A stretch of DNA of 39,119 bases from Treponema sp. (GCA_017963165.1 JAGCTZ010000122.1:1-39119), one strand, 5' to 3'; positions 1 through 7,619 are shown, counted from the first letter of the stretch. The notes: generated by a model not told the origin, from the letters alone. Numbers and translations: made by a program.

Positions 1-1209
1 AACGTACCAATGAAGGACGGAGTAGTTCAGGATGATACTCGTATCATGGCTGCTCTTCCTACAATCAAATACATTCTTGAACAGAGCCCACGCTCACTTG
101 TTCTTATGAGCCACCTTGGTGACCCTAAAAAGGACGTAAAAAAGGCTCAGGAAAAAGCTGAAAAAGCTGGAAAAACATGGACTGAAGAAGATGCAGAAAA
201 GTTCATAAACGGTAAGAACCGCATGAAGCCGGTTGTAGAATACTTTGCTTCAAAGCTCGGAAAGGATGTTACATTTATTCCTGATGCTCTTGGTGCTAAG
301 GCTACAATTGACGCTCTTCCTGAAGGAGCTGTTGCAATGCTCGAAAACGTTCGCTTCCACAAGGAAGAAACATCTAAGGATGCTGCAGAACGCGATGTAA
401 TGGCTAAGGAATTGGCTACATACGGAGACATCTTCGTAAACGATGCATTCGGAACTGCTCACCGCGATCAGGCTTCTACAGCTTCTATCGCAAAGTTCAT
501 GCCAGTTGAATCTGTTGGCGGATTCCTCATGGAAAAAGAAGTAAAATACATTCAGCCAATGGTAGAAAATCCTCCAAAACCACAGGTAGCAATTATTGGT
601 GGTGCTAAGGTTTCTTCTAAGATTGCCGTTTTGGAATCTCTCTTGAAGAACGCCAGTGCTCTTGTAATTGGTGGTGGTATGGCTTATACATTCCTCAAGG
701 CACAGGGACACAAAGTTGGTATTTCTCTTGTAGAAGACGACTTTATTGATACAGCTAAAAAGCTCCTTGCTGATGCAGAAGCTAAGGGTGTAAAGATTGT
801 TCTTCCTGTAGACCACGTTGCTGCAGACAAGTTCGATGCTAACGCTACTCCAGTTGCTGTTGACGGTGTTGATATTCCTGATAACCTTATGGCTATGGAT
901 GTTGGTCCTAAAACAATCGAAGCTTACAAGGAAGTTCTTTCTACAGCTAAGTCTGTTGTATGGAACGGACCTGTTGGTGTATTCGAGTTCGATGCATTTG
1001 CTAAGGGAACTGCTACTGTTGCTCAGCTTGTTGCCGATGCTACTGGCCGCGGTGCTATGACTGTAGTTGGTGGTGGTGACTCTGTTGCTGCTGTAAACAA
1101 GTTCAACCTTGCAGACAAGATGAGCCACGTATCTACTGGTGGTGGTGCTTCCCTCGAATTCCTCGAAGGCAAGACATTGCCTGGTATTGCAATTTTGGCT
1201 ACAAAATAA
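1..1209 (+). CDS. pgk: Phosphoglycerate kinase, 5' end cut off by the window
   Basis: Cytoplasmic glycolytic enzyme that makes ATP and 3-phosphoglycerate from 1,3-bisphosphoglycerate and ADP. The reading frame is open from base 1 (N-V-P-M-K-D), matching the family's N-terminal DFNVPM segment. The ATG at base 10 is therefore internal and roughly 20 residues are missing. Family signatures seen: FGTAHR, GGAKVSSKI, WNGPVGVFE, the nucleotide-loop segment GGGDSVAAV and the C-terminal VSTGGGASLEFLEGK. An insert rich in Lys and Glu (around PKKDVKKAQEKAEKAGK) lengthens the N-terminal domain. Codon use is strongly biased, as expected for a highly expressed gene. The stop at 1207-1209 is followed by a clear terminator, so this ends a transcript. 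The antisense strand also carries long open frames, which are shadows. Confidence 0.97.
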   Translation, partial: NVPMKDGVVQDDTRIMAALPTIKYILEQSPRSLVLMSHLGDPKKDVKKAQEKAEKAGKTWTEEDAEKFINGKNRMKPVVEYFASKLGKDVTFIPDALGAKATIDALPEGAVAMLENVRFHKEETSKDAAERDVMAKELATYGDIFVNDAFGTAHRDQASTASIAKFMPVESVGGFLMEKEVKYIQPMVENPPKPQVAIIGGAKVSSKIAVLESLLKNASALVIGGGMAYTFLKAQGHKVGISLVEDDFIDTAKKLLADAEAKGVKIVLPVDHVAADKFDANATPVAVDGVDIPDNLMAMDVGPKTIEAYKEVLSTAKSVVWNGPVGVFEFDAFAKGTATVAQLVADATGRGAMTVVGGGDSVAAVNKFNLADKMSHVSTGGGASLEFLEGKTLPGIAILATK

Positions 1210-1210
1210 A

Positions 1211-1250
1211 TTATCGACTGGTCTCTTAGATAAGTTAGAGACCACGATAA
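1211..1250 (+). other. Nested hairpin in the pgk 3' untranslated region
   Basis: Inner stem GGTCTCT (1220-1226) pairs perfectly with AGAGACC (1237-1243). An outer stem TTATC (1211-1215) pairs with GATAA (1246-1250). No T-run follows, so it is not itself a terminator. It sits between the stop codon and the real terminator and could stabilise the 3' end of the pgk mRNA (inference). Confidence 0.55.
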
Positions 1251-1254
1251 ACTT

Positions 1255-1287
1255 AATACCGCTCAATTACGGGCGGTATTTTTTTTT
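1255..1287 (+). terminator. Rho-independent terminator of pgk
   Basis: An 8-bp stem AATACCGC (1255-1262) / GCGGTATT (1273-1280) with a 10-nt loop runs into an uninterrupted run of T (1279-1287). It lies 46 nt after the pgk stop codon and just before the promoter of the next gene. Confidence 0.9.
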
Positions 1288-1312
1288 GTATGAATTGAAT
1301 TTGTTTTTATGA

Positions 1313-1324
1313 TATAATGCCAGT
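1313..1324 (+). promoter_or_regulatory. -10 box directly abutting the start codon (leaderless-type promoter)
   Basis: A perfect TATAAT (1313-1318) ends 6 nt before the ATG at 1325, which puts the expected transcription start on or next to the A of the start codon. There is no Shine-Dalgarno sequence. No good -35 hexamer is visible at 16-18 nt spacing; TTGAAT at 1295-1300 is too close. Confidence 0.55.
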
Positions 1325-2704
1325 ATGAAAAGAATTTCTGCGTATCTGCAATTTTTTATTATTTTGCTTGTCTTTCCATTTTTTGTTTATGCAAAACAGT
1401 CAGAGCTTTATATTCCGGTTGGCGACAAAGAACCGGTAACTTATAATTCTGCTGTTGATGGAACGAGCGCAGATTTTTTCAAAAAGAATTATAAAAAAAC
1501 GTGGGATAAGCTTTCGGATTTTGAACAGTATGCTATTGCTTTTTCGAGTAATCTTTTTGAACTTAATTCCCAATATCATCTTGATTTTTCGAACCGCACC
1601 ATTTTAAATAAAAAATCTTCGGACCCAAAAGAGCTTTTACGTGAATCGTGGAATGTTACCGACAACAAATCTCTTATAGAAATGTTCAATAGTCTTGAAG
1701 AATATGGTCAGTCTGGTGCTTTTAAGACTTTATCTGACCTGCTTGATAAATACCCTGATAAAACGATTCTTGATATTGCTGTAAACGAAAAGCTTTCGAT
1801 TCTTGATACTACGCGCCTTTTTTATGTTGATTCAGTTAGGGATGTTCTTGGACGTCATGGTATAGAAGCCTGGGACGAAGGGCGTCAGATTACAATTATA
1901 AGATGGGGCATTGCATGCGATTATATTTCACGGGAACAGGCAGAAGAACTGCTTAAACCTGTCGTAAACAGAATCCGAAAAAATTATGTTTCGTGGGAAG
2001 ATTACATAATGCATTATATTTACGGGCGAAAATTTTATGCTTTGTATAACTGCTCGTACGAAAAGCTTGCAGCTTCTGCTATTGCTGCTGCCGAAAATGC
2101 AAATGCCTACATCCCGCTTTATTCAATAAAGTTTACCGGCGAAAATGCAGACAAAAAGAAAGCATTTAAAGAAATAAAAGATATAAATGATTATTCTGAA
2201 GACTTTATAAAATGGAAGCAGGTTCAGGTATTGTACAATGAGGATCAGACTGCAGATATGATAAAATCTGTAGAATATTATGAAAGTATTTATTCGGATT
2301 ATTCTGATTTATTTTTCTGGTGGCATATGGTGCTGCTTCAGAATTTTGGTACGGATAACGAAGTTATTTCTCTTTTAGAAGCTCATTATGATTATCTTTT
2401 GGGACTGCCCGCCGATGGAGAAGTTTTTGCCAACTCGATGTATTATTATATTGTCGCATTGAATAATACTGTTCAGCCGGAAAAAATGCTTGATGTAATG
2501 GCAACGCTGCCTGAAAATCTTAGAACAAATATTTATTTTTATTATCAGTATGCGTATGCAAATTATCTTATGTTAAGTTTGTGTGAAACTCAGCTTGAAT
2601 TTAATACTTATAAATCAAGGGCAATTGGTGCTTTGACTGTTTTGTCACAATATGATTTTGAAATTGATCCGTTTATTGCCAGCTGGTTTGAGCATGTAAA
2701 GTGA
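1325..2704 (+). CDS. Secreted DUF1266-like protein, copy 1
   Basis: A 459-residue protein with an N-terminal signal peptide (residues 1-23, ending FFVYA before KQ), so probably periplasmic or surface. The middle carries GIEAWDEGRQITIIRWG, then EQAEELL, a tryptophan in SWEDY, and YGRKFYALYN. This spacing (AWD..R...RWG...EA...SWE...GR) is the pattern I know from the DUF1266 family (E. coli YbeR/YbeU-like), whose function is unknown to me. The C-terminal third is alpha-helical and rich in Tyr and Leu, possibly TPR-like. It is a clear paralogue of the next gene: both share FEQ(Y/F)-x-IA...SN(L/I)FE-x-N-x-Q-x-HLDFSN. The genes are 10 nt apart and are likely cotranscribed. The start is supported by the signal peptide and the -10 box just upstream. 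Confidence 0.8.
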   Translation: MKRISAYLQFFIILLVFPFFVYAKQSELYIPVGDKEPVTYNSAVDGTSADFFKKNYKKTWDKLSDFEQYAIAFSSNLFELNSQYHLDFSNRTILNKKSSDPKELLRESWNVTDNKSLIEMFNSLEEYGQSGAFKTLSDLLDKYPDKTILDIAVNEKLSILDTTRLFYVDSVRDVLGRHGIEAWDEGRQITIIRWGIACDYISREQAEELLKPVVNRIRKNYVSWEDYIMHYIYGRKFYALYNCSYEKLAASAIAAAENANAYIPLYSIKFTGENADKKKAFKEIKDINDYSEDFIKWKQVQVLYNEDQTADMIKSVEYYESIYSDYSDLFFWWHMVLLQNFGTDNEVISLLEAHYDYLLGLPADGEVFANSMYYYIVALNNTVQPEKMLDVMATLPENLRTNIYFYYQYAYANYLMLSLCETQLEFNTYKSRAIGALTVLSQYDFEIDPFIASWFEHVK

Positions 2705-2714
2705 GGCAGCAGAA

Positions 2715-4058
2715 ATGAAGAAGTTTGTATTTACATTTTTAATTTTGATTTTTTCTGCCGCTGTCGCTGTCTGGGCTAATCAGCCTAAATATAATAAGGA
2801 TAAAAAGCTTTCATTCAGTCAGTTTTTTGAACGTGAATACAGAGAACAATGGAATAAGCTTCCGGAAATAGAACAGTTTGGAATTGCCTGTACAAGTAAT
2901 ATTTTTGAAAGAAACAATCAGTTTCATCTTGATTTTTCAAATAATACCGGTTTTGATGAATATACACCTACAGGAATAGAAATTCTTGATAAGAACTGGA
3001 ATATTCATAATAGGGAAGAACTATTAAAAAATTATGTAGAGCTCAAAGCAGGGGAGCAGTCTACAGAATATAACAAACTGAAAGAACTGCTTGAAAAATA
3101 CCCAGACTCTACTGTAATTGAAATTGCTGCAAAGGAAATGCTTTCTGTTACCGAAGCTTCGCGCATGTATTTTGTGCAGGATATGAAGGATAAGCTTGGT
3201 GTTTATGGAATTGAAGCCTGGGTTGATGCACGTATGATTTCCATTTTGCGATGGGGTATTGGTGCCGGTTTTATTGACAAAGATGAAGTTTTATATCTTA
3301 TTGAGCCGGTTATTGAAAGAATAAAAAATGATTATTCCGGTTGGGATGATTTTATTGCTCATTATGTTGCCGGATATTGTTATAACGCAGTTTATGAATC
3401 TACTTGTCCCGATTGCGCAATAAAGGTTCTGGCGGCAATAGAAAGTTCCAGAGCATACATTCCTTTTGAAGAATTAAAGTTTACAGGTTTGGATGCAGAT
3501 AAAGAGCATGTTTTGACACCGCAGGCTGCTGTTTATACTCCTTCTGCTGTTGCTTCAAGAATGATTCCGATTCAGAAATTATATAGAAAAGATTATTCTC
3601 AGACTGTTCTTTTAGATTTGATTAAAGAAGAAGAAAAATATCCGGAAATTTCTGATATGGTGTTTATCTGGCGTTTAATCATGATGTGCAGCTATTCTTC
3701 GGTACAGGAAAGGGTAAACTATATAGAAACAAAACTTGATTATATCAATAGTTTTGATAAAGAAAGCAAAGAATATAAAAATGTAGTTCAGATTTATATG
3801 CTTGGTCTTATAAAGATTTATGAACCTACTAAGGCGATTGAATTATATGAAAGTCTGCCAGATTCCCTTAAGACGAATATAGATTTGTTTTACAATTACG
3901 GTTATTCGTATTATCTTTTGTCTAATCTTAGTTCGACAATTCTTGAAAGAGATATTTATATTTCAAGAGCCCAAAATGTTTTTAACAGACTTAAAACCCG
4001 CGGTTATGAGCTTGGAACTTTTATAGAGTGTTGGCTAAAGGCTGTGGAAGCGTTATAA
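2715..4058 (+). CDS. Secreted DUF1266-like protein, copy 2
   Basis: A 447-residue paralogue of the preceding gene. Its signal peptide is residues 1-21 (ending AVAVWA, before NQ). It conserves IEQFGIA, QFHLDFSNN, GIEAWVDARMISILRWG, a tryptophan in SGWDDF and the following HYVAGY. The final GR of the DUF1266 pattern has become GY, and AWD has become AWV, so if the domain is an enzyme this copy may differ from copy 1. A helical, possibly TPR-like C-terminus follows. The start lies 10 nt after the upstream stop with only a weak purine stretch (gaggcagcag) as a ribosome site. Function is not known. Confidence 0.78.
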   Translation: MKKFVFTFLILIFSAAVAVWANQPKYNKDKKLSFSQFFEREYREQWNKLPEIEQFGIACTSNIFERNNQFHLDFSNNTGFDEYTPTGIEILDKNWNIHNREELLKNYVELKAGEQSTEYNKLKELLEKYPDSTVIEIAAKEMLSVTEASRMYFVQDMKDKLGVYGIEAWVDARMISILRWGIGAGFIDKDEVLYLIEPVIERIKNDYSGWDDFIAHYVAGYCYNAVYESTCPDCAIKVLAAIESSRAYIPFEELKFTGLDADKEHVLTPQAAVYTPSAVASRMIPIQKLYRKDYSQTVLLDLIKEEEKYPEISDMVFIWRLIMMCSYSSVQERVNYIETKLDYINSFDKESKEYKNVVQIYMLGLIKIYEPTKAIELYESLPDSLKTNIDLFYNYGYSYYLLSNLSSTILERDIYISRAQNVFNRLKTRGYELGTFIECWLKAVEAL

Positions 4059-4068
4059 TATACAAATT
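4031..4068 (+). promoter_or_regulatory. Promoter for the cysteine synthase gene inside the end of the upstream gene
   Basis: TTGGCT (4031-4036), a 17-nt spacer and a perfect TATAAT (4054-4059), which overlaps the upstream stop codon. The ATG at 4069 is 9 nt beyond the -10 box, so any leader would be only about 3 nt. No Shine-Dalgarno sequence is present. Confidence 0.55.
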
Positions 4069-5010
4069 ATGATTTACAACAATATTCTTGAAGCTGTCGG
4101 ACATACACCCCTTATTCAGTTGCAAAAGCTTGTTACACCGGAAATGGCGCGTGTACTTGTTAAATTCGAAGGTTTAAATGTTGGTGGTTCAATTAAAACA
4201 AGAACTGCCTTGAATATGATTCTTGATGCCGAAAAAAAAGGTCTTATAGATAAAAATACTGTAATTGTAGAGCCTACAAGCGGAAACCAGGGAATTGGTC
4301 TTGCTTTAATTGGTGCTGTTCGTGGTTATAAAACTGTAATAATAATGCCGGATAGTGTAAGCGAAGAAAGACGAAAGCTTGTAAAGCATTACGGGGCAGA
4401 AGTAAAGCTTGTTCATGACAATGGTGATATAGGAAAATGTATTCAGGAATGTATTGATACTGCTTTTTACATGCAGCATATGGATCCGCATGTATTTATT
4501 CCTCAGCAGTTTGAAAATCCTGCAAACCCGGAAATTCAAAGACAGCAGACAGCGGTAGAAATTCTTGATGAAGTAGGTGGTCCTATTCATGGTTTTTGTT
4601 CTGGAATTGGAACAGGTGGTACTCTTACAGGAATTGGCGAAGTTCTTAAAGAAAAAAATCCTGATATTACAATCTGGGCTGTTGAGCCGGAGCATGCAGC
4701 AATTTTGAGCGGTGGCAGTGTCGGGACTCACCTTCAGATGGGAATTGGAGACGGGCTTATTCCTGCAATTTTGAATAAAGATATTTATGATGATATTTTC
4801 CTTGTTTCTGATGCAAAGGCAATAAAGACAAGCCGCGATCTTGCAAGAAAGGAAGGTATTATGTGTGGTATTTCGAGTGGAACAAATGTTGCAGCCGCTC
4901 TTGAACTTGCACGTGTGCTTGGCCATGGAAAGACTGTAGTTACAGTTTTACCTGATACAGCAGAACGTTATTTTAGTACACCATTGTTTGATGAAGAAGT
5001 TGAATTCTAG
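4069..5010 (+). CDS. cysK: Cysteine synthase (O-acetylserine sulfhydrylase family)
   Basis: A 313-residue fold-type II PLP enzyme expected to make cysteine from O-acetylserine and sulfide in the cytoplasm. The PLP lysine is K43 in GGSIKTR. Most family members have S-x-K-D-R, so the Asp-to-Thr change is a noticeable variant. The substrate loop is TSGNQG (70-75; usual form TSGNTG) and the phosphate-binding loop is GIGTGGTLTG (179-188). The C-terminal ERYFSTPLF matches the family's GERYLST segment. Length is normal. A cystathionine-related activity cannot be excluded from sequence alone. It converges with the GGDEF gene, with 23 nt between the stop codons and no terminator seen. Confidence 0.88.
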   Translation: MIYNNILEAVGHTPLIQLQKLVTPEMARVLVKFEGLNVGGSIKTRTALNMILDAEKKGLIDKNTVIVEPTSGNQGIGLALIGAVRGYKTVIIMPDSVSEERRKLVKHYGAEVKLVHDNGDIGKCIQECIDTAFYMQHMDPHVFIPQQFENPANPEIQRQQTAVEILDEVGGPIHGFCSGIGTGGTLTGIGEVLKEKNPDITIWAVEPEHAAILSGGSVGTHLQMGIGDGLIPAILNKDIYDDIFLVSDAKAIKTSRDLARKEGIMCGISSGTNVAAALELARVLGHGKTVVTVLPDTAERYFSTPLFDEEVEF

Positions 5011-5033
5011 TGGTTTCTGAGTTTGCCAAAGGG

Positions 5034-6185
5034 TTAAAGGCTTTTAAGCATTTTTTTGTTCTGATACATTTCTACGTCGGCACGCTTCATTACATCGCCA
5101 AAACAACGGTCTTTCTTGCTGTCAAAAACGGCAAAACCTGCTGCAAAGGATTTTTTTTCTGCAAGAGAAACAGGCTTTGTTATTTCTTCTACACAGGTGT
5201 CCATAATGTTTCGTTTAATAAGCTCCAGATTTTCATAATCATCACTCTGAAGGATTGCAACAAATTCATCACCGCCAATTCTGTAAACAGGACTGTGTTT
5301 AAAGAAATCGCAGATAACCTTGCAGTTGTTTATTATGTAAGCGTCGCCGGTATCATGACCAAAGGTGTCATTTACTATTTTGAGATTGTTTAAATCACAT
5401 TCACAGATTGCAAATGTAACATTCGAAGGGTCTTCGCGTATTTCTTTATCTATATCTTTAACTTTGTTGTCGTAAGAAATTCGGCTAAGTACTTTTGTAA
5501 GTGCATCGTGACTGGAAATATCTTTTTCTAAATTAATTGTTTCCATCATAATATGGCGGAACATATTTTGAATGAAAATATAAAGTAGAACAGCTGTAAC
5601 ACAGATAGAAAGATAACCTGAATTAATATTACCATCTATAATATTTGCAGTCTGTCCGGCAATCATTATGGAAGCAATAAGAATTATACAGATAAGATTA
5701 CGAAGCTTAGATCTTATACCTATAAGAACAAATACAAAAAGAATATATGCAAAGCCTAATCCGCAGAAGCACAGATAAAGCCAATATGCATCACCGCGCT
5801 GGAATTGGCTGTTTTGATTTATTGAAAATATTTTACCGGTAGCAAGCGAAATTGTTTGAAGTAATATATTTAACAACATGATAATGGAAATAGGTTTTAT
5901 AGTGCGCTTCATTCCACAACTGCGGGCAAGGAATACAGCAAGATATGGAGAAATACAGAATTCTATGTAAGTTACGAGCCAATGGATTTTTTGCGGGGCA
6001 CAGCCGGTTTTGTCGAATAAAACACCAAAGTATTCGCAGGTAGCACCGATGGCGGCAAATATAAAACTTAACCTGAACCATTTGATGTCGCTTTTATTAA
6101 GAATAGTATTTTTGCCGACATCGATAGACAAGGTTATCATACTGAGAATACATATAATAATTGTGACAGTATAGTTGTGATCCAT
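5034..6185 (-). CDS. Membrane-anchored GGDEF-domain protein (putative diguanylate cyclase)
   Basis: A 383-residue protein. Residues 1-210 contain about six to seven hydrophobic segments forming an N-terminal membrane sensor. Residues 220-383 form a GGDEF domain: DALTKVLSR at the start, CDLNNLKIVNDTFGHDTGD (263-281) for metal and nucleotide binding, and an intact R-I-G-G-D-E-F (active site 304-308). The inhibitory I-site (RxxD shortly before GGDEF) is absent; the segment reads FKHSPVYR. It is therefore a likely active maker of cyclic-di-GMP without product inhibition at that site (inference). It pairs functionally with the HD-GYP phosphodiesterase at 20339. Its start is ATG at 6185 with a good promoter 26-54 nt upstream. 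Confidence 0.9.
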   Translation of the reverse strand: MDHNYTVTIIICILSMITLSIDVGKNTILNKSDIKWFRLSFIFAAIGATCEYFGVLFDKTGCAPQKIHWLVTYIEFCISPYLAVFLARSCGMKRTIKPISIIMLLNILLQTISLATGKIFSINQNSQFQRGDAYWLYLCFCGLGFAYILFVFVLIGIRSKLRNLICIILIASIMIAGQTANIIDGNINSGYLSICVTAVLLYIFIQNMFRHIMMETINLEKDISSHDALTKVLSRISYDNKVKDIDKEIREDPSNVTFAICECDLNNLKIVNDTFGHDTGDAYIINNCKVICDFFKHSPVYRIGGDEFVAILQSDDYENLELIKRNIMDTCVEEITKPVSLAEKKSFAAGFAVFDSKKDRCFGDVMKRADVEMYQNKKMLKSL

Positions 6186-6210
6186 AACTGTAAAAAACTC
6201 GTTAAACTAT

Positions 6211-6239
6211 ATTATACACCCCTTTTGTTGAATTTTCAA
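6211..6239 (-). promoter_or_regulatory. Promoter of the GGDEF gene
   Basis: On the minus strand, TTGAAA (6234-6239) and a perfect TATAAT (6211-6216) are separated by 17 nt. The predicted leader is about 19 nt with no evident Shine-Dalgarno sequence. Confidence 0.65.
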
Positions 6240-6296
6240 TTAAATGAATTTATTGAAAAATACATGTTACTCGTATTAAAAATGATATTAAAAAAC

Positions 6297-6489
6297 ATGA
6301 AAAACTGCTCCCGCGGAGAACGTCGGTTACTTCGTAACCTTACCAAGTTTTCTTCGAAAACTTGCAGTTTTGCTCCGCCGAGAACGCGGATAGGAAATTA
6401 TTCCGAAGTGCAGACCTGCCTGCGGCAGCCCCGCACTTCCCGCGTTCAATGCTCCGCAAAACCAGAACCTCCGCTCCGCATTTTTTCAT
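6297..6489. repeat. 193-bp structured MITE-like repeat, long form
   Basis: A GC-rich island within the AT-rich gap between the GGDEF gene and tpiA. The ends are inverted: ATGAAAAACTGC at the left and GCATTTTTTCAT at the right. Inside are two successive perfect hairpins with the same TTC loop, GGTTAC/GTAACC (6325-6339) and CAAGTTTTC/GAAAACTTG (6344-6364). A nested cruciform follows: GAAGTGC (6405-6411) with GCACTTC (6433-6439), and within it CTGCC/GGCAG (6416-6428). Longer arms (GTTTTGC and GAACGCGG with their complements) flank it. The ends match the 52-bp element at 38523-38574. It encodes no plausible protein. The rest of 6186-6600 holds only two promoters and AT-rich sequence. Confidence 0.75.
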
Positions 6490-6541
6490 AATTTCAACAT
6501 AAGGTTTTTATAATACGTAAACAACAATTTTTTTTACACAG

Positions 6542-6570
6542 TTGCAACATACTTACAAATTCAATAAAAT
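6542..6570 (+). promoter_or_regulatory. tpiA promoter
   Basis: TTGCAA (6542-6547), a 17-nt spacer and TAAAAT (6565-6570). This gives a leader of about 24 nt that carries the Shine-Dalgarno AAGGAG (6589-6594) before ATG 6601. Confidence 0.65.
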
Positions 6571-6600
6571 GACATAAATTGAATATTTAAGGAGTCTTTT

Positions 6601-7350
6601 ATGGCACGTACACATTATATTGCAGGAAACTGGAAAATGAACACAACTAAGGCAGAAGCTGTTGCTTTGGCAAAGGACCTTGTTGAACAGTTGAAGGGTA
6701 AAACAAACAAATATATGATTGGAGTTCCTTTTGTATACCTTGATGCAGTTGCACAGGTTGTAAAGGGAAGCAACATTCTTCTTGCTGCACAGGATTGTGC
6801 TGCTACAGATAACGGTGCACACACTGGTGAAGTTTCATGTGCAATGCTCAAAGATATTGGCTGCCAGAGTGTAATTCTTGGTCACTCAGAACGCCGCCAT
6901 GAAATTGGTGAAAGTGATGAACTTATCAACAAAAAGGTACGCAAGGCTTTGAACAGCGGTCTTGAAGTTGATCTTTGTATTGGTGAACTTTTGAGCGAAA
7001 GAGAAGCAGGCGAAGCAGAACAGGTTTGTGCTTTCCAGCTTAGCGCAGGTCTTGCAGGTGTAACTGCAGAACAGATGAAGAGCGTAACAATTGCTTACGA
7101 ACCAGTTTGGGCTATTGGTACAGGTAAAACTGCTACTCCAGAAGATGCACAGGCAATGCATAAGTTTATCCGTGCTTACATTGCAAAGCTTTACAACCAG
7201 CAGGTAGCAGACGAAACAATCATCCAGTATGGTGGTTCAATGAAGGCTTCTAATGCTGCCGAACTTCTTGCTCAGCCGGATATTGACGGTGGTCTTATCG
7301 GCGGTGCTTCTCTTAAAGCTGAAACATTTATTCCTATCTGCGTGTTGTAA
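6601..7350 (+). CDS. tpiA: Triosephosphate isomerase
   Basis: A 249-residue cytoplasmic TIM-barrel enzyme interconverting dihydroxyacetone phosphate and glyceraldehyde 3-phosphate. Catalytic residues are visible: N10 and K12 in AGNWKMN, H95 in ILGHSERR, and E167 in AYEPVWAIGTG (flexible loop 6). Phosphate-binding glycines are in QYGGSMK and GGLIGGASL near the C-terminus. Length is normal. The strong Shine-Dalgarno AAGGAG sits 7 nt before the ATG and the promoter is clear. Codon bias is like pgk. It is not linked to pgk in an operon here, as about 5.4 kb separates them. Confidence 0.97.
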   Translation: MARTHYIAGNWKMNTTKAEAVALAKDLVEQLKGKTNKYMIGVPFVYLDAVAQVVKGSNILLAAQDCAATDNGAHTGEVSCAMLKDIGCQSVILGHSERRHEIGESDELINKKVRKALNSGLEVDLCIGELLSEREAGEAEQVCAFQLSAGLAGVTAEQMKSVTIAYEPVWAIGTGKTATPEDAQAMHKFIRAYIAKLYNQQVADETIIQYGGSMKASNAAELLAQPDIDGGLIGGASLKAETFIPICVL

Positions 7351-7361
7351 TTAGATACTTA

Positions 7362-7443
7362 TCATTGCGAGCGAAGCGCGGCAATCCATATAATTGAATG
7401 CATTTTTATACATGGATTGCCACACACTTCGTGCTCGCAATGA
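7362..7443. repeat. Inverted-repeat element of the TCATTGCGAG type
   Basis: The left arm TCATTGCGAGCGAAGC...GGCAATCCAT (7362-7389) and the right arm ATGGATTGCC...GCTCGCAATGA (7412-7443) are imperfect inverted repeats around a 22-nt AT-rich loop. It lies 12 nt after the tpiA stop. Palindromes with these arms are, to my knowledge, found dispersed in many unrelated bacterial genomes. It may end or protect the tpiA message, but there is no T-run. Confidence 0.75.
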
Positions 7444-7453
7444 CATGGGGTTT

Positions 7454-7470
7454 TAGGGGCAGAGCCCCTA
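7454..7470. repeat. Short GC-rich hairpin
   Basis: TAGGGGC (7454-7460) and GCCCCTA (7464-7470) form a perfect 7-bp stem with an AGA loop. It is one of several hairpins filling the 313-nt gap between tpiA and secG. Confidence 0.5.
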
Positions 7471-7487
7471 GGAGAGAGGGTAGCGGA

Positions 7488-7526
7488 AAACAGTGGTGGT
7501 TGAGCTTGTCGAAACTACCACTGTTT
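7488..7526. repeat. TGAGCTTGTCGAA-type palindromic repeat
   Basis: AAACAGTGGT (7488-7497) pairs with ACCACTGTTT (7517-7526), enclosing GTTGAGCTTGTCGAAACT. The core TGAGCTTGTCGAA is the same as in the repeats between the V-ATPase genes, though the flanks differ. Confidence 0.65.
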
Positions 7527-7531
7527 GTAGC

Positions 7532-7551
7532 GAGGGGGAGACTTCCCCCTC
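7532..7551. repeat. GAGGGGGA/TCCCCCTC hairpin
   Basis: GAGGGGGA (7532-7539) and TCCCCCTC (7544-7551) form an 8-bp stem with a 4-nt loop. A similar G-run/C-run hairpin pair occurs after htrA at 20259-20296. Confidence 0.5.
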
Positions 7552-7590
7552 TTACTCTTTACTATTTCCTATTTACTATCCCCTGACAAC

Positions 7591-7619
7591 TAGACAAATC
7601 ATTTCATTTTCATTAAAAT
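7591..7619 (+). promoter_or_regulatory. Promoter of secG and possibly of the V-ATPase operon
   Basis: TAGACA (7591-7596), a 17-nt spacer and TAAAAT (7614-7619). The predicted leader is about 38 nt. No other convincing promoter is visible before the ATPase genes, so read-through from here is likely. Confidence 0.55.

Noticed and set aside
250..1266. Long minus-strand open frame opposite pgk
   Set aside because: It mirrors the strongly biased codons of pgk; its translation is Ser/Cys/Asn-rich without any domain, and it has no ribosome site.
5040..5060. Possible terminator GCTTTTAAGC followed by a T-run after cysK
   Set aside because: The stem is at most 4 bp and lies within the end of the GGDEF gene; it is too weak to call.
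5010..5393. 127-codon plus-strand open frame after cysK
   Set aside because: It lies wholly opposite the GGDEF domain, whose motifs are intact; the translation matches nothing.
6177..6491. 104-codon frame across the GGDEF/tpiA gap
   Set aside because: It runs through the structured repeat, has no ribosome site and no domain; non-coding repeat sequence explains it better.
7398..7586. 62-codon frame in the repeat cluster before secG
   Set aside because: It is made of palindromic repeats only and lacks a start signal.
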